A stretch of DNA of 7,862 nt from Candidatus Borrarchaeota archaeon (GTDB lineage: Archaea; Asgardarchaeota; Sifarchaeia; Borrarchaeales; Borrarchaeaceae), in the NCBI GenBank assembly GCA_016840645.1, contig JAEORY010000171.1, positions 1 to 7,862 on the forward strand, in the 5' to 3' direction. The translations under genes were made by a program, and so were the position numbers. Below are positions 1-6,200 of this stretch, in pieces. The notes beneath the pieces are model-generated. The model did no database searches. It worked only from the letters and a program-made list of their open reading frames with translations, and was not told where the DNA came from. Each line of letters opens with the position of its first letter. The stretch's first letter is position 1.

Positions 1-1
1 C

Positions 2-76
2 CACGTTTCGACAATCGGAAAGAAACTGTCGGAAGTCGAGTTTGAGCTATATAAGTCAAAGAACTGGAATTTATAG
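2..76 (+). CDS. C-terminal tail of an upstream gene (partial)
   Basis: The frame starting at base 2 is open from the left edge to a TAG stop at 74-76 and gives 24 residues ending in FELYKSKNWNL. The composition (VSTIGKKLSEVEFELYKSKN) looks like a real soluble protein terminus with alternating charged and hydrophobic residues. The gap of 83 bases to the next start would suit a gene in the same direction as the RadC-like gene. I do not recognise the family, and with so few residues the call rests only on plausibility. It could also be chance reading through an intergenic region. Confidence 0.4.
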   Translation, partial: HVSTIGKKLSEVEFELYKSKNWNL

Positions 77-159
77 TTTATTTTTATCATAGGTCTGAGA
101 ATCGGAAAGTATGAGCCGGATTTATATTTGTTCTTATTCAATCATTTAATTGAAAAATT

Positions 160-705
160 ATGGCCGAGTATTCTTATATCAGGGAGATTCAAATCCGGTT
201 TAAGAAAAAACGGGTTAAAGGGCAATCAGTTAAAGAGCCGATTGTTAATGCTGAGCAGGTTGTTGTACTTTTCTCTGATATGCAAAATGAGACAAAGGAG
301 AAGCTTATTACGATAAGCTTGGATAAGAGTATGAAAATACTTTGTTTTGAGGTTGTTGCAATCGGCGCTGTGGATTCTGTTTATGCACGACCTGTTGAAA
401 TGATCAGAGGCGCGATACCGTTTGCTCCTTACGGCCTAATCATAGTCCACAACCATCCTTCCGGTGATCCGACTCCGAGCAAGGATGACATCAGGTTCAC
501 GGGTGAACTGATGAATGAGACGAATTCGCTGGGAATTGATTTTTGTGATCATATTATTATCGGAGACGGCAAATTCGTAAGTTTTGCTAACATGGGATTG
601 ATAAAAGAATTCCAACGGTTATTAAAGAAGTCTGATGATAAACTAAATTCTGCCCTGCAAAAGAAAGCGGAAGCCGTTGCATCGAAACTGGCAAATAATA
701 AATGA
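160..705 (+). CDS. RadC-family JAB/MPN (JAMM) domain protein, short form
   Basis: This is a 181-residue protein of the RadC/UPF0758 family. The JAMM zinc-metallopeptidase motif is seen directly as HNHPSGDPTPSKDD at residues 97-110, giving H97, H99, S107 and D110 as metal-site residues. Other RadC hallmarks are IGAVDSVYARPVEMIRGAI (about 68-86), a strand before the motif (YGLIIVHNHPSG) and DHIIIGDGKFVSF after it. E47 sits where the family glutamate (QEHF position) is expected. The N-terminal helix-hairpin-helix part of full-length RadC (about 220 residues) is missing, as in the short RadC-like proteins carried by prophages and integrative elements (YfjY/YeeS type). A lysine/arginine-rich N-terminus (residues 13-20) and a helical, lysine-rich tail (about 150-181) flank the domain. 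The biochemical role of RadC proteins is unsettled: the old link to DNA repair is doubtful and peptidase activity is unproven. The start is ATG 160; the ribosome site upstream is weak. It converges with the minus-strand cluster. Confidence 0.9.
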   Translation: MAEYSYIREIQIRFKKKRVKGQSVKEPIVNAEQVVVLFSDMQNETKEKLITISLDKSMKILCFEVVAIGAVDSVYARPVEMIRGAIPFAPYGLIIVHNHPSGDPTPSKDDIRFTGELMNETNSLGIDFCDHIIIGDGKFVSFANMGLIKEFQRLLKKSDDKLNSALQKKAEAVASKLANNK

Positions 706-894
706 CCGAAACATGAGCTTTCCGCTTAATCTATTTCCTTTTACCAAGATTTTCCGGTATTTGGTTTTTGGGTTCTCATATAAATCTGCTTTTAAAGCGG
801 AGGCAAAAAAACGCCCATGTCTGTCTGAAGTAACCTTATTCTGTCTGCCAAATGAAATTTAAGCTGTTTTCTCAAGTCAACAATTTTTATCATT
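706..894. other. Convergent intergenic gap
   Basis: This 189-base gap lies between the stop of the RadC-like gene and the stop of the small minus-strand ORF. I see only a short perfect palindrome (gctttTaaagc, near 788-798), too weak for a confident terminator, and no hairpin followed by a T-run on either strand. No credible gene is visible. Confidence 0.5.
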
Positions 895-1068
895 TCAAAT
901 CACCTTAATCAATCTATACATATCTTTCAAGCCCGTACACCCCCTTTCGGGCAAGCTGGCCGTATTCGGGAATGGTACCGGATGCCCGTTTCTTTTGGCG
1001 CAAGCCATGTCCCATTTGTCATGGATAAATTTCATGAAATCTTTTGGATAGTTCAGTTGAATCACCAT
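895..1068 (-). CDS. Small hypothetical protein overlapping the nuclease gene end
   Basis: A 57-residue ORF starts MVIQLNYPKDFMKFIHDKWD and ends KDMYRLIKVI. Its ATG overlaps the stop of the upstream nuclease gene by seven bases (ATGGTGA), the arrangement of translationally coupled genes. Codon third positions are mixed and not AT-biased, like the neighbouring nuclease gene. The protein is basic and contains a Trp and two Cys (MACAKRNGHP, ERGCTGLKD), with no motif I can name. The frame is open upstream as far as an ATG at 1095, but the coupled ATG at 1068 fits better. I do not recognise the family. A chance ORF in the 3' flank of the nuclease gene is the main alternative. Confidence 0.4.
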   Translation of the reverse strand: MVIQLNYPKDFMKFIHDKWDMACAKRNGHPVPFPNTASLPERGCTGLKDMYRLIKVI

Positions 1069-1850
1069 TTTTTGCATAAATCGGAGTATCCGCATGCCGG
1101 GCAGAGAAAGTTTGCGTTAGGATAGAAGATTCCGGTTTCGATTGCCCGGTTTACGCGGATTAGAAGTTTTCTGAAGCGCCGAAAGTCTTCGCGGTTTCTG
1201 GATGTTTGGCGCTGGTCGATTTTGGGCGTCGTCGTCCTGACCATGATGTCCAGCCGAAGACCTTCCTCTTTTTTTCCGGTGATGCGCCTGTAGGCAAGGG
1301 CATAACCAGTAAGCTGGATGTCTGTGTGTTCATGACCTTTTGCCCATGAGCTTTTGGAGATTTTATGGTCAATGATGTAACGGTTTTCATCGATAAGGTC
1401 GATGTGTCCGACAAAGGGGATTTTTAGCCCGGCAATGCTAACGGAGAATTCCTTTTCGACGGATACGGGCCGGATTTTGGGGGCGGCTTGCCGATAATAG
1501 GCGTAAAGGAGCCGGATGCCGTCATCTTTGAGTTTCCCTGGATTTTCTTTTTTTCCGAATTCAGTTTCAGGAAGGTGAAGCTCCCATGAGTCGGAGAATA
1601 TCTGGTTCCATTGCACTAGGGGAAGGTCTTTTTTTGTCTCGATTTTTTGCTGGTAGTTTTGTTCAAGAGTAGAGTGTACTGCCTTTCCGAGCGTTCTTGC
1701 GCCGTTTGAGGGGACTATTAGCCCTTTTATATACCTGAATTCGTATTGGAGCGGGCAGCGAAGGAACATTTTTAGCTGGGATACGGAAATGTGGTCTGTC
1801 GGATGGCCGCCGCTTTGTTGGTATGGCATACGGAGGAATAGAGCAAGCAT
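1062..1850 (-). CDS. Cas4/RecB-like PD-(D/E)XK nuclease with Fe-S cluster cysteines
   Basis: This 262-residue protein of the PDDEXK_1 / RecB-C-terminal nuclease superfamily is predicted to cut or resect DNA ends in a metal-dependent way. The motifs appear in the expected order: ISVSQLKMFLRCPLQYEFRYI with C32 (about 21-41), GKAVHSTLEQ with H59, EKEF with E134, GHIDLID with D151, IIDHKIS with D161 and K163 (the D-x-K catalytic pair), and QLTGYALAY with Q179 and Y183 (the QxxxY motif of RecB/Cas4). C250, C253 and C259 near the C-terminus (CPACGYSDLC), together with C32, match the four cysteines that hold a 4Fe-4S cluster in Cas4, AddB and AdnB-type nucleases. The first 19 residues are not motif-bearing; the real start may be ATG 1829 (residue 8), and neither ATG has a Shine-Dalgarno sequence. 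No Cas genes or CRISPR repeats are nearby, so a phage or mobile-element recombination role is likelier than spacer acquisition. It lies downstream of the ribbon-helix-helix-like gene with a 70-base gap. A decayed second copy lies at 2490-2567. Confidence 0.88.
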   Translation of the reverse strand: MLALFLRMPYQQSGGHPTDHISVSQLKMFLRCPLQYEFRYIKGLIVPSNGARTLGKAVHSTLEQNYQQKIETKKDLPLVQWNQIFSDSWELHLPETEFGKKENPGKLKDDGIRLLYAYYRQAAPKIRPVSVEKEFSVSIAGLKIPFVGHIDLIDENRYIIDHKISKSSWAKGHEHTDIQLTGYALAYRRITGKKEEGLRLDIMVRTTTPKIDQRQTSRNREDFRRFRKLLIRVNRAIETGIFYPNANFLCPACGYSDLCKKW

Positions 1851-1856
1851 AGAGAT

Positions 1857-1884
1857 AGGGATTACGGAGGGAGCGTGCGGATAA
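1857..1884 (-). repeat. Leader repeat, copy 1 (upstream of the nuclease gene)
   Basis: On the plus strand this reads agggattacgga, a short spacer, then gtgcggataa. The same two blocks recur at 2432-2455, and weaker similarity continues to about 1905. It sits immediately 5' of the nuclease start in the direction of transcription. Confidence 0.6.
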
Positions 1885-1920
1885 TGCGTTTGAGGAAAGT
1901 GAAAGGACGCTTACGTACAT

Positions 1921-2388
1921 TTAAGGATTGGTTCCGTCACCATTATTGATTTTTCTGTATTCCCTGCATTCAAAGACTGAGGTATCGCCTTTTTCATAAG
2001 CTACGGTGAATTCGAAGTATTTGTCAGTGTCTCCGAAGATAAATTCAATTCTTTTTCTGAGTTTTTCTTTCCCCTCGCTTTCATCCATATATTTTTCGAT
2101 GTCTTTCCAGCACCGGATTTCCGTGACTTTCCCCACTCCGTAAGGCGTCTCCACTATCTCGCCTACGGAAAGGCCGTTCATAGCGTCAGAGGAAAGCCCT
2201 GATTTGTAGTTGATAATTGACGTATTGTGGCTTTTGCTGTTATTAAGGTAGCTATCTATTGAGTCCCGAAGGAATTTATCGACTATTTTTGTCATGGGCT
2301 TTCCTTCGCTTTTGCCGATTTTGTAAAGCGTAGGGATAAGGTCACCGGAGATTTTCGGGCTGTAGATGGGTCTCACCAATAAGAGCAA
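1921..2388 (-). CDS. Ribbon-helix-helix-like N-terminus plus beta-rich C-terminal domain, hypothetical
   Basis: Up to 155 residues. The N-terminal part (about 5-48) reads as a strand RPIYSPKIS, then DLIPTLYKIGKSEG, then PMTKIVDKFLRDSIDSYL. This strand-helix-turn-helix layout with a PMTxxV turn is typical of MetJ/Arc-type ribbon-helix-helix proteins. After a polar linker (about 49-70) comes a beta-rich module beginning GEIVETPYGVGKVTEI (about 76-91), of small-barrel appearance, and ending in FEFTVAYEKGDTSVFECREYRKI. The role is unknown; DNA binding or autoregulation is a reasonable guess for the N-terminus. No toxin partner is evident. The frame has no ATG before the conserved part: a stop precedes TTG 2388, so initiation must be at TTG 2388, TTG 2379 or GTG 2376, none with a clear Shine-Dalgarno. 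GTG 2376 would give MRPIYSPKI and looks the most natural. It is probably co-transcribed with the nuclease gene downstream. Confidence 0.75.
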   Translation of the reverse strand: MLLLVRPIYSPKISGDLIPTLYKIGKSEGKPMTKIVDKFLRDSIDSYLNNSKSHNTSIINYKSGLSSDAMNGLSVGEIVETPYGVGKVTEIRCWKDIEKYMDESEGKEKLRKRIEFIFGDTDKYFEFTVAYEKGDTSVFECREYRKINNGDGTNP

Positions 2389-2431
2389 TAGAAATTAATC
2401 AGGGAAAGAATCCGTTAAATGGGTTATTTGC

Positions 2432-2455
2432 AGGGATTGCGGATGGTGCGGATAA
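2432..2455 (-). repeat. Leader repeat, copy 2 (upstream of the ribbon-helix-helix-like gene)
   Basis: On the plus strand it reads agggattgcgga then gtgcggataa. It matches copy 1 at 1857-1884 in both blocks (11 of 12 and 10 of 10) with a shorter spacer. Similarity appears to continue to about 2466. Both copies lie 5' of a gene start on the minus strand, so this is either a duplicated leader or a shared regulatory or RNA element. Confidence 0.6.
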
Positions 2456-2489
2456 AGGTTAGAAAAGTTATTAAAGCAGAATTATTCGT

Positions 2490-2567
2490 CCATTGCGTTA
2501 AGGGAAGGTTTTCTTTGGCCTCGATTTTCTGTCAGTAATTTTTTTTTCTGAATTCATTGTAACCGCC
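2490..2567 (-). pseudogene. Decayed fragment of a second Fe-S nuclease gene copy
   Basis: Bases 2490-2567 align along their length with 1608-1683 of the intact nuclease gene (for example ccattgc, gggaaggt, ctcgatttt and the closing gcc in the same order). Read on the minus strand, one frame gives KIEAKENLPLTQW, against KIETKKDLPLVQW at residues 69-81 of the intact protein. The segment before it (AVTMNSE against AVHSTLE) is in another frame, so at least one indel separates the two. No start, catalytic motif or cysteines survive in this stretch. Weaker similarity may extend to about 2470. I read it as the leftover of a duplicated or replaced nuclease gene, now about 100 bases upstream of the ribbon-helix-helix-like gene. 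Confidence 0.72.
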
Positions 2568-2573
2568 TTGTTT

Positions 2574-2745
2574 TTAGTAACGGATGGCTTTCGCCATCCA
2601 TTCGATTTTCTTGGCCGTTATTTCGATATGTAGCAGGAGCCTGACCATGAAACTGTCGAGAAGGGTATCCCTTTCATGAAAATAAAATCAGGATCAACGT
2701 TCCATAAACAGAACCAATATGTATGAATGTTATAAATTCGGTCAT
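2574..2745 (-). pseudogene. Small membrane protein gene broken by a one-base frameshift
   Basis: ATG 2745 is preceded by a good Shine-Dalgarno (AGGA at 2756-2753, seven-base spacer) and opens a hydrophobic frame, MTEFITFIHIGSVYGTLILI, which looks like a single membrane helix. It hits TGA after residue 23, at 2676-2674. If one T is removed from the run just before that stop (plus-strand aaaa near 2679-2682), the frame continues as HERDTLLDSFMVRLLLHI, then ITAKKIEWMAKAIRY, to a TAA at 2576-2574. The mended product would be about 56 residues: an N-terminal membrane helix and a charged amphipathic tail. The family is not recognised. The break may be a true mutation, a sequencing error in a homopolymer, or a +1 frameshift site (UUU could re-pair after slipping in UUUU). 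It begins nine bases after the stop of the 45-residue gene, so the two are coupled. Confidence 0.55.
2582..2599. repeat. Perfect 7-bp hairpin with a four-base loop
   Basis: ggatggc and gccatcc pair perfectly around the loop tttc. In RNA from the minus strand the loop is GAAA, a stable GNRA tetraloop. It overlaps the last codons of the frameshifted small gene (W-M-A-K-A-I). No T-run follows on the minus strand and only a poor one on the plus strand, so a rho-independent terminator is not well supported. An RNA stability or processing element is possible. Confidence 0.5.
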
Positions 2746-2754
2746 TTTAACATC

Positions 2755-2892
2755 CTAATCTCCGTAGGTATCCGCCTCTTCAATCAGCCTTTTTCTCCTT
2801 TCCTCTCTCGTCTCAGGCTTCTTTTTACCGTCGTATAATTTTTTACCTACGAACATGTTTGAAACATAGGTATTGGAGTACCTACTGTTCAT
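2755..2892 (-). CDS. Small charged hypothetical protein, 45 residues
   Basis: ATG 2892 to TAG 2755. The protein starts MNSRYSNTYVSNMFVGKKLYD and continues with a highly charged helix (KKKPETREERRKRLIEEADTYGD). The frame is closed by a TAG three codons before the ATG. There is no Shine-Dalgarno before ATG 2892 or before the internal ATG at 2856, so the exact start is uncertain and a 33-residue version from 2856 is possible. Support for it being real: a strong promoter lies just upstream, and its stop codon overlaps the Shine-Dalgarno of the next small gene, as in a tight operon. The family is not recognised. No catalytic motif is visible. Confidence 0.5.
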   Translation of the reverse strand: MNSRYSNTYVSNMFVGKKLYDGKKKPETREERRKRLIEEADTYGD

Positions 2893-2916
2893 GGAGGCAT
2901 ACTACGAGCATAGGTA
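2765..2916. promoter_or_regulatory. Cluster of five TAGGTA/TACCTA sites, putative operator array
   Basis: The hexamer TAGGTA occurs at 2765-2770, 2867-2872 and 2911-2916, and its complement TACCTA at 2844-2849 and 2879-2884. The sites at 2867 and 2879 form an inverted repeat with a six-base gap. The nonamer CATAGGTAT is repeated exactly at 2865-2873 and 2909-2917, 44 bases apart. The 2911 site falls where transcription from the promoter at 2922-2950 should start. A 6-mer is expected well under once in 150 bases, so the cluster suggests binding sites for a regulator, perhaps the ribbon-helix-helix-like protein encoded downstream (inference). Part of the array lies inside the 45-residue ORF. 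Confidence 0.5.
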
Positions 2917-3200
2917 TCACGATTATATAAACATATTTATAATGCTACAATTTTTTCTTGATTATTGACTATGAAATATTTATATTTGCATTAAATAAAA
3001 TCAGTTAGAAAATAATAACACTAGTTGCAGGATTTCCTTTTTTTTGTAATTTCATGAGGGAGAGGAGATACATAACAATCATCACTGGAAAAGCATCTAA
3101 AGGCATAGCAATTGAGTTACACCTTTTTTTATTAAATATAGAATAATATTGATTAGGAAGCTTGAGTAATATTTTTATTTCTTCTTTAAACTAAGAAAAT
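2893..3200. other. Divergent AT-rich intergenic region
   Basis: These 308 bases separate the minus-strand cluster from the giant plus-strand gene. They contain the minus-strand promoter described above. For the plus strand I see only weak promoter candidates: TTGACT at 2965-2970 without a good -10 box at the right distance, and TTGAGT (3162-3167) with TTTAAA (3185-3190) 17 bases apart, which would leave almost no leader. Several T-runs (3038-3046, 3124-3130) have no hairpin before them. A 30-codon plus-strand ORF at 3054-3146 is not convincing. No RNA gene is recognised. Confidence 0.6.
2922..2950 (-). promoter_or_regulatory. Sigma-70-type promoter for the minus-strand cluster
   Basis: On the minus strand a perfect -10 box TATAAT (2927-2922) is separated by 17 bases from a partial -35 box TTGTAG (2950-2945). 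Transcription would begin near 2915, giving a leader of about 20-25 bases before ATG 2892. The predicted start overlaps the TAGGTA site at 2911-2916. The region is AT-rich, so chance -10 matches are common; the exact spacing and the gene start downstream raise confidence. Confidence 0.55.
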
Positions 3201-6200
3201 ATGAGAGTTAATAAAGCAACTTCACCAGCAAATGGTGAGCGTCGAGCAATTGGAGGTTATGTTCCTCAGTACCGTATCTCTTCTTATCTTATACTACGTA
3301 GTCTACGTAAAAGTCGCTTACAATGGATACGTGTTGCAGATCCTGAAGCTGGACGTGTAGATGATTTACAAATTGGTAGTCATAATAGAATCGATGCTTT
3401 TCAAGTAAAATGGAACAGGTATGGTGGAAACTTCACTTTTAATGACCTAATTAAACCATCAAAAAATAAACCCAGTCTGATTGCTCAACTTTCTGATGGT
3501 TGGAAACGTCTTCGAATGTTGCACTCAGGTCATCATATCGTTGTTCATCTTCTAACGAATGAAACACCTTCATCCTCAGACAATTTACCAGTTTGCAAGC
3601 CAATTCCAACACCTAAACATTTTGCTGCATTTATAGAACAAGTATGGAAACCAATACGGTCAATTCCTTCAAGACATAAGGTAACAATTCCACAGGGTTG
3701 GCAAGAAGCCTGGGATGTTCTACAAAAGGCAAGTGGTTTAACTAGTAAAGACTTTTTAGTATTTGTTAAAGACTGTGAATTGGAGTTTGAACACAGTCTT
3801 CACAATTTTGAAACAGTAACCTCAAGAGAGCAATTGACCTTCCAAAAAGATATAGATCAACTATGCCAATTTCTTTTCGAGACTATTGCTGGTCCAGAGA
3901 AGATAACAGAAATGACATTAGATCAATTGCTTCAGCGACTGAATTGGAAGTCTCGTTTTGAATTCAAAAGTCGACACGAGTTTCCTGAACCTGATATTCC
4001 ATATCAGCCAGTAAAAAGCGTTGTCAATAAACTCAATCAAACGTTGTCAAATTTACCTGGTGGTTATATTGCATTAATTGGCACTCCAGGATCTGGCAAA
4101 TCAACATTACTTACTCAAACTCTTCGAAATCGCCCAGAACGTGTAATCAGATATTATGTTTATGTGCCTGATGCACAAGAGCCTCTCACACTTCGAGGAG
4201 AATCAGTTAACTTCCTACATGACATCTGCCTTGCAATTGAACATGCTGGTTTCCATGTCGGAAAAAGTCCAAGTATGTTCGAACGAGACCAACTTTCAGA
4301 ACAGTTACATCAACAAATTCAACTTCTTCACCAAGATTGGAAAGATACTGGTCGCAAGACAATAATTGTTATCGATGGGCTTGATCATATTTCAAGAGAA
4401 ACAACTCCAAGCCGTTCTTTACTTAATGACCTTCCCTTGCCAGAGCAAATACCAGATGGAGTTTATTTTATTCTTGGCAGCCAGACTGATCAATTGAAAG
4501 ATTTCCCAAGTAGTGTTCAATATGAAATTCAAAAATTTGACCGTCGCATAGAAATGCAACCTTTAAACAGAGAAGCAGTTATTAAAATTGTTGAAAGACC
4601 AGAACTTTTATTAGAGCTGATAAGAGAACAAAAAGATAAAATTTTTGAATTATCAGGAGGGCATCCTCTTGCACTAAGTTATATTTTGAATCATTTAAAG
4701 CAAGCAAAAAATACAGAAGAGTTAGAGAAAATACTTCAAAATACTATACAATATGAAGGGAATATCGAAAGGCAGTATTATAGTTATTGGAAGCAAATCG
4801 AAAATGACTGTGAACTCGTTAAGCTTCTTGGTTTACTTGTTCGAATGCGTCGTTTTATAGATGTTTCTTGGATAAAAACATGGTATGATCCTGATGTTGT
4901 AGCACGATTGGAACGTCAAATAGCCCATTATTTCCGTCGTGAGACAAACGAACGATGGTATTTCTTTCATAACAGTTTTCGTCTTTTTCTTCTTCAGAAG
5001 ACTGCGGAGACAATTCCTGGGAATTTTAATTTTTCCTTTGATCAAAAACTTCATCATGAACTAGCTGAAAAATGTTCCGAAGCACCGACGGATTTGATTT
5101 GGTCTTGGGAAGAATTGTATCATAGGATATCAGCAAATGAACATAAAGATGTATTAAAACTGGCATCCCCTGAATGGTTTCGTAACCAATTTTTAGGATT
5201 TAGACCAAATGATGTAATCAAAACTGATATTCAACTTGCATTAAAATCAGCCGTTATTCAAGAAGATGCTGTTGCCTTAACACGTTTAATTCTAATTGGC
5301 TCCGAAATTGCACAACGAGAATTCAATCTTGAAAATACTTCTATAATACCACTTCTCATTGATTTGGATAAGAACGAATTAGCCATAGAGTATGTTCGTG
5401 ATGGGAATCGACTTCGTATAAACACGAAAGAGGCCTTAAGAATAAGTGTTAAACTTAGATCCTTAGGATTCACAGAGGAAGCTCGTAAAATATTTGAATT
5501 GGCTGAACCACTCGATCTACTATCATCATCTTCTGTAATCAAAGATAATCAAATGCACAATGTTAGAGAACTATTAAAGGCTTGGGCAGATGCTGTAGTT
5601 TATTTCCGAGATTTAGATAGTATTATAGGAACTATAAAAAAAATTCGTTGTGAACCAGACCGTTTGAACAGCAGAGATGCCAAGACGGAAACTCGATATT
5701 ATCATAATTATATGTTATTTCGAGCGGGTCTTGGTTTTTTGGAGCAACGACGGTGGAAAGAACTAGAGAAGATTAACAAAATCTTCGATCTTAATCATAA
5801 AGATAACCAAGAATGTTGGTTTTGGTTAAAAGCTCATTCATGGAGACATTGCAGATTTATTGAAGATAATAACAGAGCGAAAATATATTTGGAAGAAGCA
5901 TTGAATTGTGCTGATAAATTAAAACTTAATAATGAATCATGTTTGATTCTTGCTGAAGGGATTTATTTGATTTTAAAAGATAAAGATTTGACAATTAAGT
6001 GGCTAGAGAATATTCCCCAACCTAAATTAAAGTCAGACTTAATTAGTGCAGATCCGAATTTAAATCCATTTCTTCAGCGATTTCGTTTAAATCGTTTGCT
6101 TTATACATTAGGAAACCAGCAGGCACCATCTGAAATTGTTCCCGATGATGAAGATCCTCGAAATGAAGGAATAATCTATTTCGAAAGAGCAATCTGTGTA

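Noticed and set aside
13..109. Ten-base direct repeat aatcggaaag at 13-22 and 100-109
   Set aside because: The flanks do not match and one copy lies in a probable coding tail. There are too few bases to support an iteron or attachment-site call.
128..316. 62-codon plus-strand ORF overlapping the start of the RadC-like gene
   Set aside because: It is out of phase with the clear RadC-family frame at 160-705 and has no motif of its own.
1160..1414. 84-codon minus-strand ORF within the nuclease gene
   Set aside because: It is an out-of-phase shadow of the nuclease gene, with no motif and low-complexity Ser/Thr/Lys composition.
2669..2678. Alternative 19-codon ORF starting at ATG 2678 (MKGIPFSTVSWSG...), overlapping the premature TGA as ATGA
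   Set aside because: The overlap would allow coupling, but the third frame (HERDTLLDSFMVRLLLHI) is longer and more protein-like, so a broken single gene is the better reading.
2891..2968. 26-codon plus-strand ORF starting MEAYYEHRYHDY over the minus-strand promoter
   Set aside because: It lies on top of the promoter and operator sites, lacks a ribosome site and drifts into AT-rich sequence.
3054..3146. 30-codon plus-strand ORF (MRERRYITIITGKASKGIAI...) upstream of the STAND gene
   Set aside because: It has no Shine-Dalgarno before its ATG, a poor AT-run C-terminus (HLFLLNIE) and no recognisable family. The region reads as AT-rich intergenic DNA.
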